In this document: in pieces, positions 49,347 to 59,001 of the stretch | Position numbering within the stretch: the first letter of the stretch is position 1 | Layout of the letters: every line of letters starts with the position of its first letter | DNA from: JBCBSZ01 sp039818945 | Lineage (GTDB): Bacteria; Actinomycetota; Acidimicrobiia; Acidimicrobiales; Poriferisodalaceae | Assembly: GCA_039818945.1 (NCBI GenBank) | Contig: JBCBSZ010000001.1 | Location: 121,664 to 185,663 of the forward strand | DNA: 64,000 nt | Direction of reading: 5' to 3' | Notes under the pieces: generated by a model | Database searches by the model: none | What the model saw: only the letters and a program-made list of their open reading frames with translations | What the model was told of the DNA's origin: nothing | Position numbers and translations under genes: made by a program

Positions 49347-50714
49347 AGCCGGGACGACACGACACCTCGACGGACCACCACGCTCGGCCCTCGACTCGTC
49401 GTGGCCGGGGTCGCCTCCGGGGTGGGCAAGACCACCATCGCCACCGGGCTCATGGCGGCGCTGCACCGCCGCGGCATCGAGGTCGCCAACGCCAAGGTCG
49501 GGCCGGACTTCATCGACCCCGGCTATCACGCCCTCGCCACCGGCCGGCCACCCCGCAACCTCGACCCGTGGCTGTGCGGAGCCGACCACCTCCCCGGGCT
49601 CGCCGGGCGGGCCGGTGACGGTGCCGACCTGCTCGTCATCGAGGGCGTCATGGGCCTCTTCGACGGTGCCGACGACGGCTCACCCTCGTCGACCGCCGAC
49701 CTGGCCGCGCTCCTCGACGCACCGGTCGTGCTCGTCGTCGACGCGTCGGCGATGAGCTCGTCGGTCGCCGCGATCGTCCGCGGCTTCCGCGACCACGACG
49801 AGCGAGTCCGGCTCGGGGGCGTCATCTGCAACCGTGTGGGCTCCGACCGTCACGAGGCGCTGCTGCGGCAGGCCATCGGACCGCTCGGGGTGCCTGTCGT
49901 GGGGTGCCTGCGACGCGACGATGCGTTCGAGTGGCGCGATCGCCACCTGGGTCTCGTCCCCGTCGCCGAACGAGCGACCGCGGTGAGCCGCTCGATCGAT
50001 CGACTCGCTCACGCCGTCGAGCGCGACCTCGACCTCGCTGCCATCGAATCCATCGCTCGCGAGGCGCCACGCCTCGACGTCGCGCACCCCCCGATGCCGG
50101 CGCACGTCGGGCCGTGCCGAATCGCTGTCGCGGGCGGAGCGGCCTTCACGTTCTCCTACGCCGACAACGTCGAGGCCCTTCGGGCCGCCGGCGCCGAGAT
50201 CGTGCCGCTCGACCCACGTCGAGATCCCACCCTGCCGGACGGCATCGGCGGCCTGATCGTCGGCGGCGGCTTCCCCGAGGTCTTCGGTGAGGAGCTGTCC
50301 GCCAACGTGGACCTGCGGTCTGAGGTGCGCAGCCGCATCGCGGCCGGACTCCCCACCTGGGCGGAGTGCGGCGGGCTCCTCTGGCTGGCCGCCGCACTCG
50401 ACGACCGACCGATGGTGGGCGCCCTTCCCGTGCGCGCTGCGCTCGGTGCCCGGCTGACGCTGGGCTATCGGACGGTCAGGACGCGACGGGACTCGGTGAT
50501 CGGACCCGAGGGGACCCGGTTCCGGGGCCACGAGTTCCACTACTCGACCTGTGATCCCCCCGGCGAAGCGCTCGCCCTGGACGCGGCGCACCGATCGGGC
50601 CGGGAGGGCTTCGCCACGCCCACGCTGCTCGCGACCTACGTGCACCACCACGCCGGTGGAGACACCTCCCTCATCGAGCACTTCGTCGGCGCTGTCGTGT
50701 CCTCGTCGAGTTGA
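49344..50714 (+). CDS. cobB: Cobyrinate/hydrogenobyrinate a,c-diamide synthase
   Basis: A 456-residue amidotransferase if started at CTG 49344. The N-terminal ATPase part has LVVAGVASGVGKTTIATGLM and the switch region VGPDFIDPGYH. The C-terminal glutamine-amidotransferase domain has GGGFPEVFGEEL and WAECGGLLWLA with the catalytic Cys, and YVHHHAGG. It amidates the a and c carboxylates, giving the substrate for cobaltochelatase. GTG 49401 would remove the first strand of the ATPase domain and lacks a ribosome-binding site, so the CTG start behind GAGGAGG is preferred. It is divergent from the riboswitch operon and convergent with btuC. Confidence 0.93.
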   Translation: MSRDDTTPRRTTTLGPRLVVAGVASGVGKTTIATGLMAALHRRGIEVANAKVGPDFIDPGYHALATGRPPRNLDPWLCGADHLPGLAGRAGDGADLLVIEGVMGLFDGADDGSPSSTADLAALLDAPVVLVVDASAMSSSVAAIVRGFRDHDERVRLGGVICNRVGSDRHEALLRQAIGPLGVPVVGCLRRDDAFEWRDRHLGLVPVAERATAVSRSIDRLAHAVERDLDLAAIESIAREAPRLDVAHPPMPAHVGPCRIAVAGGAAFTFSYADNVEALRAAGAEIVPLDPRRDPTLPDGIGGLIVGGGFPEVFGEELSANVDLRSEVRSRIAAGLPTWAECGGLLWLAAALDDRPMVGALPVRAALGARLTLGYRTVRTRRDSVIGPEGTRFRGHEFHYSTCDPPGEALALDAAHRSGREGFATPTLLATYVHHHAGGDTSLIEHFVGAVVSSSS

Positions 50715-50729
50715 GCGCCGGCGTCCCGC

Positions 50730-51809
50730 TCACATCGCCGACACCCGGTTCCGACGCAGCAGGAAGAGGAAGAACGGCGCACCGACGATCGCCGTGACCA
50801 CACCGATCGGGATCTCGGCCGGAGCGAGCATCGTCCGGGCGAGCAGATCGGCGAGGCAGAGGAACGGTGCGCCGAGGATGGCTGCGAGCGGCAGGATCCG
50901 CCGGTAGCTGGGACCGACCCGCAGCCGGATGGCGTGGGGGACCACGATGCCCACGAACCCGATCAGGCCGCTCACGGCGACGGCGGCCGCGGTGGCGAAC
51001 GTGGCGGCGGTGACCACCACGAGCCGGAGCCGGGCGGCGTCGACCCCGAGCGCGTACGCCTCGTCGTCACCCAACGCCAGGAGATCGAGTCGCCGACCGG
51101 CGGCCACGAGCACGGCGATCGTGACGAGCGCCGACGGAGCGAGGAGACGGACCTCGTCCCACCCCGCCACGTTGAACCGGCCGAGGAGCCAGGAGTACAC
51201 GTCGCGGATCGCCTCGTCGTCCCGCTGGAGCAGAAGGTTCTGCAGCGCGCTGAACAGCGCAGCGACGGCGACGCCGGCCAGGATCAACGACGCGCCCGAG
51301 CGCTCCCCGACGCTCGAGCCGAGGGCGTAGGCGACGATCACGGCGAGCATCGCTCCCACGAACGCTGCGGTCGTCACCCCCACGCCCGAGTCGCCGAGGC
51401 TCGCACCAGCACCGGACAGCGCGATGGTGACACCGAGGCCGGCGCCGGCCGCCGCGCCGAGGAGGAACGGATCGGCCAACGGGTTCCGGAACGTGGCCTG
51501 GTAGGCGCCGCCGGCCGTGGCGAGCACCGAACCGACCATCGCTGCGAGCAACACCCTCGGGAGCCGGACGTCCGCGACGATGGCGGCGATGCGGGCGTCA
51601 ACGCCGTGGTCGATGTCGATCAGCGGGACGCGATCGAGCACGACCTGCAGCGCATCGCCGACGCCCACCCCGACGGGTCCGACCGAGACCGAGACCACAC
51701 CCGCGGCCAGCGCGACTGCGCCGGCGATGGCCAACCACCGCATCGGCGGCCGGGTGGGATGGGCGCGATGCGAAGGGCTCGCTCGTTCGACCGCGGCGGA
51801 GGTGTCCAT
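50730..51809 (-). CDS. btuC: FecCD/BtuC-type ABC permease
   Basis: A 359-residue permease with about ten helices. LPRVLLAAMVGSVLATAGGAYQATFRNPLADPFLLG is the family N-terminal block (split here for reading), and GLIGFVGIVVPHAIRLRVG is the ATPase-coupling loop. It exports nothing; it imports corrinoids or ferric chelates with BtuF and BtuD-type partners encoded at 47035-49036. ATG 51809 follows GAGGCGG; ATG 51821 is an alternative. It is separated from its partners by cobB, so it has its own promoter and no obvious riboswitch. Confidence 0.92.
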   Translation of the reverse strand: MDTSAAVERASPSHRAHPTRPPMRWLAIAGAVALAAGVVSVSVGPVGVGVGDALQVVLDRVPLIDIDHGVDARIAAIVADVRLPRVLLAAMVGSVLATAGGAYQATFRNPLADPFLLGAAAGAGLGVTIALSGAGASLGDSGVGVTTAAFVGAMLAVIVAYALGSSVGERSGASLILAGVAVAALFSALQNLLLQRDDEAIRDVYSWLLGRFNVAGWDEVRLLAPSALVTIAVLVAAGRRLDLLALGDDEAYALGVDAARLRLVVVTAATFATAAAVAVSGLIGFVGIVVPHAIRLRVGPSYRRILPLAAILGAPFLCLADLLARTMLAPAEIPIGVVTAIVGAPFFLFLLRRNRVSAM

Positions 51810-51871
51810 GTCCCGCCTCATCGAGCCGAGCGTGTGCGGCGGGACCGTAGCAGCCGACCTGGGCGCATCCG

Positions 51872-53608
51872 CTACGAGGCGGTGATCTGCCAGTGCCGAT
51901 CGGCCAGCTGGGCGTTCCACATGGCGGCGTAACGGCCGTCGAGGTCGAGCAGCTCGTCGTGGTTGCCCTCTTCGACGAGGCGGCCGGCCTCGAGGACGAT
52001 GATGTTGTCGGCGGCCACGATCGTCGAGAGCCGGTGGGCGATGACGATGACGGTCTTGTCCTGCACGAGCGTGTCGATCGCCCGCTGGACGGCGACCTCG
52101 CTCTCGGTGTCGAGCGCGGACGTCGGCTCGTCGAGGATGACGATCGGTGCGTCCTTCAGGATCGCCCGGGCGATCGAGATGCGCTGGCGCTCACCACCGG
52201 ACAGCGCCCCGCCGATCTCGCCGACGCCGGTGTCGTAGCCGTTGGGCAGCGCCGAGATGAAGTCGTGGCAGTTCGCCGCGATGGCGGCGGCGACGATCTC
52301 GTCGTGGGTCGCGTCGGGCTTCGCCAGTCGGATGTTCTCCCGGATCGAGTCGTCGAACAGGTACACGTCCTGGAACACGACGGAGAACTGCTGCATCAGC
52401 TGCTGCTGGGTGAGGGTGCGCACGTCGGCGCCGCCGATCGTGACCGACCCGGCCTGCGGGTCGGCGAAGCGGGTGAGGAGCCGCGTCACGGTCGTCTTGC
52501 CGCTGCCCGAGCTGCCCACGAGCGCGGTGAGGCTCCGCTCGGGCACGACGAACGACAGCCCGCGCAGCACGTCCTCGTCGGTCCCGTCGTACGCGAATGT
52601 GACGTCGTCGAGGACGACCCGAGCGCCGTCGACCGGGCAGCCGTCGGGCTCGACCGCCAGTGGCACCACGGCGAGCACCTCGCCGATCCGGTCGATCGCC
52701 GCCTCCATGAAGTCGAACATCTGCGAGAGGTTGGCGAACAGCGCGAGCGGCTCGCTGAAGCGGACGCTGATGACGATGACCACCAGCACGACCGCGGCGT
52801 CCACGCTGTCGTCGAGCGCGAAGCGCACCGCGAGCGCGGTGATCACGAGGATGCCGAGCTGCACGACGGCGGACATGACGATCGACGGGAGCGTGCCGAG
52901 CTCGAGCCCCTTGGTCTGCGCCTCCCGGAGGCGGGCCAGCGAGGCCTGGAGGCGCTCGGACCGCGGGCCGACCTGCCGGGTCGCCCGGAGCACCGCCAGA
53001 CCCTGGGTGTACTCGACGAGGTGCGCCGCGGTGTCGGCGTGCGCGGCGGCGGAGATCCGGTTCTCACGAGCGCCCTGCCTTCGCATGACCCGGTACATCG
53101 GGATCGCCAGCGGGAAGAGGACGAGCAGCGCGACCGCGAGGCGCCAGTCGACGAAGAAGACGGTGAACACGGTCACGACCGGGGCGACGATCGTCTTGAC
53201 GACGACGGCGAACAGCCCGCCGGCGATCGAGACGACGTCGTTGACGTTGCCGGTGAGGACGTTGTTGAGGTCACCGGTCTGGCGCCGGGCGAGCTGCTGC
53301 AGCGGCATGCGCTTGAGCTGCTCGCCGAGGTTGGAGCGGGTCTCGTCGGAGACCTCGATGTAGATCCTCCAGCTCGTCTGCGTCTCGCCGAAGCGGAACA
53401 CGGCATCGAGGACGACGAGCGCGGCGATGGCGGCGAACCACCACCACACGTCGTCGGAGGAGTCCACGAGGGCGGAGAACAGGGGGAAGAGGAGCCCGTA
53501 CGCCAGCCCCTGCACCACGGCGGACAGGAAGGCGAAGACGAGCGCGAGGCGCATGAGGTGGGCCTTGGTGCCACAGGCCTCGATCATGTTGCGGAACGTC
53601 GTGATCAC
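51872..53608 (-). CDS. ABC transporter half, IrtB/YbtQ-like (membrane plus ATPase)
   Basis: A 578-residue half-transporter: six helices (about 15-300) and an ATPase with GSSGSGKTTVTRLL, LSGGERQRISIARAI and IVILDEPTSALD. N-terminal MLRLALVFAFLSAVVQGLAYGLLFPLF-type segment (residues 18-45) resembles IrtB/YbtQ siderophore importers. GTG 53608 is one base after the stop of the partner gene, so the two surely form a heterodimer. In IrtAB and YbtPQ this exporter-fold pair imports ferric siderophores. Confidence 0.9.
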   Translation of the reverse strand: MITTFRNMIEACGTKAHLMRLALVFAFLSAVVQGLAYGLLFPLFSALVDSSDDVWWWFAAIAALVVLDAVFRFGETQTSWRIYIEVSDETRSNLGEQLKRMPLQQLARRQTGDLNNVLTGNVNDVVSIAGGLFAVVVKTIVAPVVTVFTVFFVDWRLAVALLVLFPLAIPMYRVMRRQGARENRISAAAHADTAAHLVEYTQGLAVLRATRQVGPRSERLQASLARLREAQTKGLELGTLPSIVMSAVVQLGILVITALAVRFALDDSVDAAVVLVVIVISVRFSEPLALFANLSQMFDFMEAAIDRIGEVLAVVPLAVEPDGCPVDGARVVLDDVTFAYDGTDEDVLRGLSFVVPERSLTALVGSSGSGKTTVTRLLTRFADPQAGSVTIGGADVRTLTQQQLMQQFSVVFQDVYLFDDSIRENIRLAKPDATHDEIVAAAIAANCHDFISALPNGYDTGVGEIGGALSGGERQRISIARAILKDAPIVILDEPTSALDTESEVAVQRAIDTLVQDKTVIVIAHRLSTIVAADNIIVLEAGRLVEEGNHDELLDLDGRYAAMWNAQLADRHWQITAS

Positions 53609-53609
53609 G

Positions 53610-55415
53610 TCAGGACCTCACCGCCGACTCGGACTCGTTCGCTCGGAGCCCCCAGTCCTGCGCCTCGTTGAAACGGGCCCAGAGCTGGGCGTACCTGCCG
53701 TCGCCGGCGACCAGCTGCTCGTGGGTGCCCGACTCGGCCACCCGGCCCCGGTCGAGCACGACGATCTGGTGCGCGTCGCGGATGGTCGAGAGCCGGTGCG
53801 CCACGACGATCAGCGTCTTGCCCCGGGCGAGCTCCGCGAGGGCGCGGTGGATCTTGGCCTCGTTGTCGGGGTCGGCGAACGCGGTCGCCTCGTCGAGGAC
53901 GATGATCGGTGCGTCCTGGAGGATCGCTCGGGCGATCGTGATGCGCTGCCGCTGACCGCCCGAGAGGCTCGAGCCCCGCTCGCTGACGATGGTGTCGTAG
54001 CCGTCGGGGAGCTCGTCGACGATGAACTCGTGCGCCTGCGCCGCGCGGGCCGCCCGCTCGATCTGCTCGTCGGACGCATCGGGCCGGCCCAGCCGGATGT
54101 TGTTGCGGATCGTGTCGCCGAGGAGGAACGGCGACTGGAAGACGAAGGCCACGGACCGCATGAGCTCGTCGGTCGTCATGCGGCGGACGTCGACACCCCC
54201 GACGAGGATCTGGCCCTCGGCGACGTCCCAGAACCGGGGGATCAGCTGGGCGACCGTGCTCTTGCCGGCGCCGGACGGCCCGACGAGGGCGGTGACGGTC
54301 CCCTCGGGCATGACGATGTCGACCTCGGTCAGCGCGTCGTCGTCTCGGCCCTCGTACCGGAAGGTCACGCCGCGCAGCTCGACCGAGGCGTCCTCGGGCG
54401 CCGTCCCCTCCGTCACCTCGGGCATCAGCTCGACGGCGCGGAGTCGACCGATCCGCTTCACGGACGCAGCGGCGTTGGTGATCAGCTGCTGCATCCAGAC
54501 GATCGGCACGATCGACTCGGTCACGGTCGGAGCGACCACCAGGAAGATCATCAGCTCGGCGAGCTCGATCGAGCCCCGGTCGTACATCGGGATCCCGACC
54601 GCGAGCAGCACGAGGACGGTCGGGAGGGCGGCGAACAGCGTCTGGGCGAGGAAGGCCCCGGTCTGGGACTTCTCGGTCCACTCGCGCACCGTCGCCGTCG
54701 CCTCGGCGAGCGCGCTGCGGTAGCGCTCGAAGGACCCCGACCCGTCGTCGAAGGTGCGCACGACGTGCATGCCCTGGACGTACTCGTTGATGACGCCGTT
54801 GATCCGCTCGTTGGCGTCGTCGACCTTCCGTCGGGACTCCTCGTAGTCCCGGAACGCGAAGAACATCCCGATCATCCCGACGGGGAGCAGCACCAGCGAG
54901 ATCAGCGCCAACCGCCAGTCGAGCACGAGCATGATCACCGTGCCCAGGAACGGGGCGGCGAAGGTCTTGGCGAAGAGCGGGGTGCTGTCCGCCACGAAGG
55001 CGTGCAACGCCTTGACGTCGTCGAGGACGACCTTCTTGAGGGTGCCCGATCCCGTGGTGACGACGTAGCCGAGTGGGACCCGTGCCAGGCGGGTCGTGAG
55101 CTCGGTGCGCAGCACCTGCTCCAGCCGGAACGCCCCCAGGTGGGAGATGCGGAACGACAGCACCCGGCACAGGAACGACACCACGACCAGGCCGAGGCTG
55201 ACGCCGAGCAGCGTCCAGAGGCGCCCCGAGTCGGGGTCCGCCGAGGTGATCTCGCGCCCGATCGGCAGGAACAGCACGATCGATCCCAGCCAGGCGACGA
55301 GGCTGAGCAGCGACACGGCCATGCCCGCGTAGATCTCGCGGTTGACCGGCGAGATGATCGTCCACAGGCCCGGTTCGGCGGGTGCCGGCCGCTCCTCCTC
55401 GGTCGTCTCGGTCAT
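53610..55415 (-). CDS. ABC transporter half, IrtA/YbtP-like (membrane plus ATPase)
   Basis: A 601-residue half-transporter. Membrane domain about 25-320, ATPase with GPSGAGKSTVAQLIP, LSGGQRQRITIARAI and IIVLDEATAFADPDNE. The DEATAFADPDNE form of Walker B is characteristic of YbtP/IrtA-like proteins. It lacks the siderophore-interaction (SIP) flavin domain found in mycobacterial IrtA. ATG 55415 follows GAGGAG. First gene of the pair; a DtxR-like half site lies about 45 bp upstream. Confidence 0.9.
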   Translation of the reverse strand: MTETTEEERPAPAEPGLWTIISPVNREIYAGMAVSLLSLVAWLGSIVLFLPIGREITSADPDSGRLWTLLGVSLGLVVVSFLCRVLSFRISHLGAFRLEQVLRTELTTRLARVPLGYVVTTGSGTLKKVVLDDVKALHAFVADSTPLFAKTFAAPFLGTVIMLVLDWRLALISLVLLPVGMIGMFFAFRDYEESRRKVDDANERINGVINEYVQGMHVVRTFDDGSGSFERYRSALAEATATVREWTEKSQTGAFLAQTLFAALPTVLVLLAVGIPMYDRGSIELAELMIFLVVAPTVTESIVPIVWMQQLITNAAASVKRIGRLRAVELMPEVTEGTAPEDASVELRGVTFRYEGRDDDALTEVDIVMPEGTVTALVGPSGAGKSTVAQLIPRFWDVAEGQILVGGVDVRRMTTDELMRSVAFVFQSPFLLGDTIRNNIRLGRPDASDEQIERAARAAQAHEFIVDELPDGYDTIVSERGSSLSGGQRQRITIARAILQDAPIIVLDEATAFADPDNEAKIHRALAELARGKTLIVVAHRLSTIRDAHQIVVLDRGRVAESGTHEQLVAGDGRYAQLWARFNEAQDWGLRANESESAVRS

Positions 55416-55459
55416 CGCTCCTCGGCTCCCTCGGCCAACGCTCCGCGACCGTCGACGGG

Positions 55460-55478
55460 TTAGGTTAACTTACTGTTA
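55460..55478. promoter_or_regulatory. Possible DtxR/IdeR iron-box half site
   Basis: TTAGGTTAACTTACTGTTA matches the consensus left half TTAGGTTA exactly, but the right half poorly. It lies in a locally AT-rich stretch of the 160-bp divergent region between the IrtAB-like and peptide/nickel-type operons, where an iron box would be expected. Confidence 0.4.
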
Positions 55479-55575
55479 CGTGTTCAGGTCAGTATCTGAT
55501 TCCGGTCCAAGCTAGCGATATCGAGGATCGTTCTCAACTAGGGTCGAGCGCTCCTGACACCTGACAAGGACGACC

Positions 55576-57156
55576 ATGGATCGACGGGACTTCCTCCGCA
55601 CCGGCTCCGCGCTCGCCGCGCTCCTCGCCACCGGAACCCTCGCGGCCTGCGGAGACGACGACGACAGCGACGCCTCGGGCGCGGCCGACACCACCGGCGC
55701 CACCGACGACACGACGGCGACCACGACGGCTCCGACCGAGGGCGCCACCGGCGGGGGCACCGTCCGCGTCGGCCTGCTCGCCTCGCCCACCGACACCCTC
55801 GACCCGGGGAGCGTGACCGGGCTGATGGACTTCGCTGCGCTGTTCGCCATCCACGACTCGCTCGTGCTGCTCAAGGGCGACACCTTCGAGCTCCAGCTCG
55901 CCGAGTCGATCGAGCCCAACGAGGACGGCAGCGAGTGGACGATCGTGCTGCGCGAGGGCCCGACCTTCCACGACGGCAGCCCGGTGACCGCCGCCGACGT
56001 CGTGTACAGCATCAACCTGTACGGGCTGTCACCCAACTACGGCCAGTTCTTCGCCCTCATCGACCTGCCCAACGTCACCGCTGCGGACGACCGGACCGTG
56101 ATCGTGCCGATGATCACCCCACGGGCCGATCTCATCGAGTCGATCCTCGGCCAGCTGTCGATGGTGGTCCCGGACGGCTTCACCGACTTCGGCAGCAACA
56201 TCGGCTCCGGGCCGTTCGTGCTCGAGCAGTTCGAGCAGGGCGTCGGCGTGGTCGTCGTCCGCAACCCCGACTACTGGGCGGGACCACCGTCGATCGAGCG
56301 GATCGAGTTCACCGGCATCACCGACGCGGCGACACGTGGTCGGGCGCTGGCCAGCGGCGAGGTCGACTACGTCGGATCGCTCGACGCTGCGGCGGCGGCG
56401 ACGTTGGAGGACGCCGACGGCGTCAGCGTGATCCGGGGCGGCGCGGTCAACTCCACGATCCGCTGCTTCGCGCTGAACCGCACGCAGCCGCCGTTCGACA
56501 ACCCGGCCGTGGTCGAGGCGTGCAAGCTCGCCGTCGACCGCCAGCAGCTGATCGACGTCGTGGCGTTCGGCAACGCGCAGCTCGGCAACGACATGCCGAG
56601 CCAGGGCTTCACGGGCTACCCCGCCGACGTGCCCCAGCGCGAGCGGGACGTCGAGCGGGCGACCGAGCTGTTCGCCGAGGCCGGCGTCACGGAGTTCACG
56701 ATCCGCGCCGCCGACTTCGTCCCGGGGACCGTGGCCTCGGCAGAGCTGTACGCGCAGCAGCTGGCGGAGTGCGGCGTGACGGCAACCGTCGACGTCGGTG
56801 ACCCGACGACGTACTTCAACGACTTCGCCCAGGTGCTCTCGACGCCGTGCCAGTCCTTCTACTTCATCAACCGACCCGCTGCGACGATGCTGTCGAGCTA
56901 CACCGGCTCGTCCGCCGCCTTCAACGTCTTCGGATCGTTCGACCCCGACTACGACGCGGCGCTGAACGAGGCGCTCGCGACCCTCGACGCCGACTCGCGG
57001 ACCGCCCAGATCTCCGAGCTCCTCGAGACGGTGCACGCCGACGACGGGTGGCTGATCTGGGGGTTCGAGGACCAGATCGAGGCGTCCAGCGATGCGCTGT
57101 TGGGCGTGGACCTGACCCAGTCGGTTCCCGTGTTCACCGCGGCGACCTTCGGCTGA
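55576..57156 (+). CDS. Oligopeptide/nickel-type ABC substrate-binding lipoprotein
   Basis: A 526-residue SBP_bac_5 lipoprotein. The N-terminus has RRDFLRTG (twin-Arg) and lipobox TLAAC, then an Asp/Thr linker. Family blocks: WTIVLREGPTFHDGSPVTAADVVYS, NPDYWAGPPSIERIEF, VVEACKLAVDRQQLIDVV. It delivers peptides, nickel or metallophores to the permeases encoded next. Divergent placement to an IrtAB/YbtPQ-like pair favours a metal or metallophore ligand, by analogy with CntA/NikA; the ligand is not proven. Confidence 0.92.
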   Translation: MDRRDFLRTGSALAALLATGTLAACGDDDDSDASGAADTTGATDDTTATTTAPTEGATGGGTVRVGLLASPTDTLDPGSVTGLMDFAALFAIHDSLVLLKGDTFELQLAESIEPNEDGSEWTIVLREGPTFHDGSPVTAADVVYSINLYGLSPNYGQFFALIDLPNVTAADDRTVIVPMITPRADLIESILGQLSMVVPDGFTDFGSNIGSGPFVLEQFEQGVGVVVVRNPDYWAGPPSIERIEFTGITDAATRGRALASGEVDYVGSLDAAAAATLEDADGVSVIRGGAVNSTIRCFALNRTQPPFDNPAVVEACKLAVDRQQLIDVVAFGNAQLGNDMPSQGFTGYPADVPQRERDVERATELFAEAGVTEFTIRAADFVPGTVASAELYAQQLAECGVTATVDVGDPTTYFNDFAQVLSTPCQSFYFINRPAATMLSSYTGSSAAFNVFGSFDPDYDAALNEALATLDADSRTAQISELLETVHADDGWLIWGFEDQIEASSDALLGVDLTQSVPVFTAATFG

Positions 57157-57169
57157 GCTCGAGCACACG

Positions 57170-58162
57170 GTGGCGCTGGCGCGCTTCGCCGCAGCCCGAC
57201 TGGCGACGATGCTCGGGATCGCGCTCGTCGTCAGCGTGGCGCTCTTCGCCGCGGTCGAGCTCCTCCCGGGTGACGCCGCGACGACGATCCTCGGCCAGAA
57301 CGCGACGCCCGAACGGCTCGACCAGGTCAGGGAGCAGCTCCAGCTCGACGACAGCCCGGTCGAGCGGTACGCGTCGTGGCTCGGCGGTGTCGTGCAGGGG
57401 GACTTCGGCACCTCGGTCGTGTCGCAGCGCCCGGTCTGGGACGTGATCGAGGCGCCCGCCCGCAACTCCGTGATCCTCGGCGCCCTCGCGCTCACGGGGA
57501 TGTCCGTGGTCGCGGTCGGGCTCGGCCTCCTCGCCGGTTTCCGGCCGGGAGGTCGTGCGGATCGTGTCGTGTCGGTCGTGACGTCCTCCATCGCTGCCGT
57601 GCCGGACTTCGTGCTCGGCGGCGTGCTCATCGCCGTCTTCGCCTCGTGGCTGGACCTGCTCCCCGCCGTGTCGCTGGTCCCGGTGGGGTCCTCGCCGCTG
57701 GACGACCCGACGGCGCTCGTCCTGCCCGCAGCGACCCTCGCCATCGTCGGTGGGGCGTTCGGCGCTCGGCTGATCAGAGCGGTGGTGGCCGACGCCTCGG
57801 CGTCACCCCACGTCGAGGCGGCCCTGCTCGCCGGGCTGCCGGAACGGCGGGTGGTCCTCCGCCACCTCCTGCCCACGGTCGTGTCACCGGTCGCCCAGGT
57901 GCTCGCCTCGCTGGCGCCCTACGCCGTCGGCGGGACGATCGTCGTGGAGCGACTGTTCGGCTACCCGGGCCTGGGAGCCGCGCTCGTCGGTCAACTCGCC
58001 GCCCGCGACGTGACCGTCGTCGAGGCGATCGGCCTGCTGTTCACGGTCGTCGTCCTCGCCGCGCTGTTCGTCGCCGACCTGGTCGGGGCCGCCGCCGACC
58101 CCCGCCGTCGGACGGCCCGCCAGGACCGAGTCGACGAGCGGCTCGTGGTGGAGGTGCGGTGA
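57170..58162 (+). CDS. DppB/NikB-type ABC permease
   Basis: A 330-residue permease: N-terminal helix, LLPGDAATTILGQNATPERLDQVREQL-type segment, and the coupling loop EAALLAGLPERRVVLRHLLP, ending in VVERLFGYPGLGAALV. GTG 57170 follows the SBP stop by 13 bases; the stop overlaps the next GTG (GTGA). Confidence 0.93.
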   Translation: MALARFAAARLATMLGIALVVSVALFAAVELLPGDAATTILGQNATPERLDQVREQLQLDDSPVERYASWLGGVVQGDFGTSVVSQRPVWDVIEAPARNSVILGALALTGMSVVAVGLGLLAGFRPGGRADRVVSVVTSSIAAVPDFVLGGVLIAVFASWLDLLPAVSLVPVGSSPLDDPTALVLPAATLAIVGGAFGARLIRAVVADASASPHVEAALLAGLPERRVVLRHLLPTVVSPVAQVLASLAPYAVGGTIVVERLFGYPGLGAALVGQLAARDVTVVEAIGLLFTVVVLAALFVADLVGAAADPRRRTARQDRVDERLVVEVR

Positions 58163-59001
58163 GCGACGTCGATGCGCAATTCGCGGAACCGGCGACGGAG
58201 GACCGTCCGCCTCGCCGGCTCGATGTCTGGGGACTCGCGATCGCCCTCCTGCTCGGCACGACGATCCTGCTGGCGCTCGTCGGACCGCTGCTCGCACCGC
58301 AACCGGTGGGGCGCACGGTCGGCCGACCGTTCGACGGCTCCGGCGGCGGCTGGTTGGGCACCGGCGTGCTCGGGGTGGACCTCTGGTCCGAGCTGCTCCA
58401 CGGCGGGCGCCGCATCGTGCTCGCTCCGGTGGTGATCACCCTCGTCGCCACGCTCGTGGGCACCACGATCGGCGCGTTCATGGCCGCGTCGAGGACAGCG
58501 GGTCGCGTCCTCCGGGCGCTCGACGTCGTGGCCGTGCTTCCCCCGCTGCTGGTGCTGCTGCTCCTGCTGTACCGCTTCGGCGAGAGCGTACTCGTCGTCG
58601 GCATCTCGGTGGTGCTCGTCAGCGCCCCGTACATCGCTCGCTACATGCGATCGGTCGCCGAGCCGGTCCTGGCGTCCGACTACGTGCTCCAAGCTCAGTT
58701 GGTCGGTGAGCCGCGCCGCGTGATCCTCTGGCGTCACGTGCTCCCGAACCTCACCGGCCCGGTCCTCGCCGACGCCGCGCTGCGGGTCGCCGGCACGGTC
58801 TACGTCGTGGCGGCGGCGAGCTTCCTCGGGTTCGGACCCGCTCCCCCGTCGACCGACTGGGCCGTGATGATCAACGAGGGCACGGCCGGTGCGACACTCA
58901 ACGCCTGGGCCGTCGTCGCACCCGCCCTCGCCATCGGCGCGTTCGCCGTGTCCCTCAACCTGCTCGGCGACCGGCTCGCCGCGCGCTGGCGGTCGACGTG
59001 A
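58159..59001 (+). CDS. DppC/NikC-type ABC permease
   Basis: A 280-residue permease starting at GTG 58159. Typical features: LGTGVLGVDLWSELLHGGR (usually LGTDxxGRDxxSRxxxGxR) and the coupling helix LQAQLVGEPRRVILWRHVLPN. Pairs with the upstream DppB-like subunit; overlaps the ATPase gene by four bases. Confidence 0.93.
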   Translation: MSDVDAQFAEPATEDRPPRRLDVWGLAIALLLGTTILLALVGPLLAPQPVGRTVGRPFDGSGGGWLGTGVLGVDLWSELLHGGRRIVLAPVVITLVATLVGTTIGAFMAASRTAGRVLRALDVVAVLPPLLVLLLLLYRFGESVLVVGISVVLVSAPYIARYMRSVAEPVLASDYVLQAQLVGEPRRVILWRHVLPNLTGPVLADAALRVAGTVYVVAAASFLGFGPAPPSTDWAVMINEGTAGATLNAWAVVAPALAIGAFAVSLNLLGDRLAARWRST

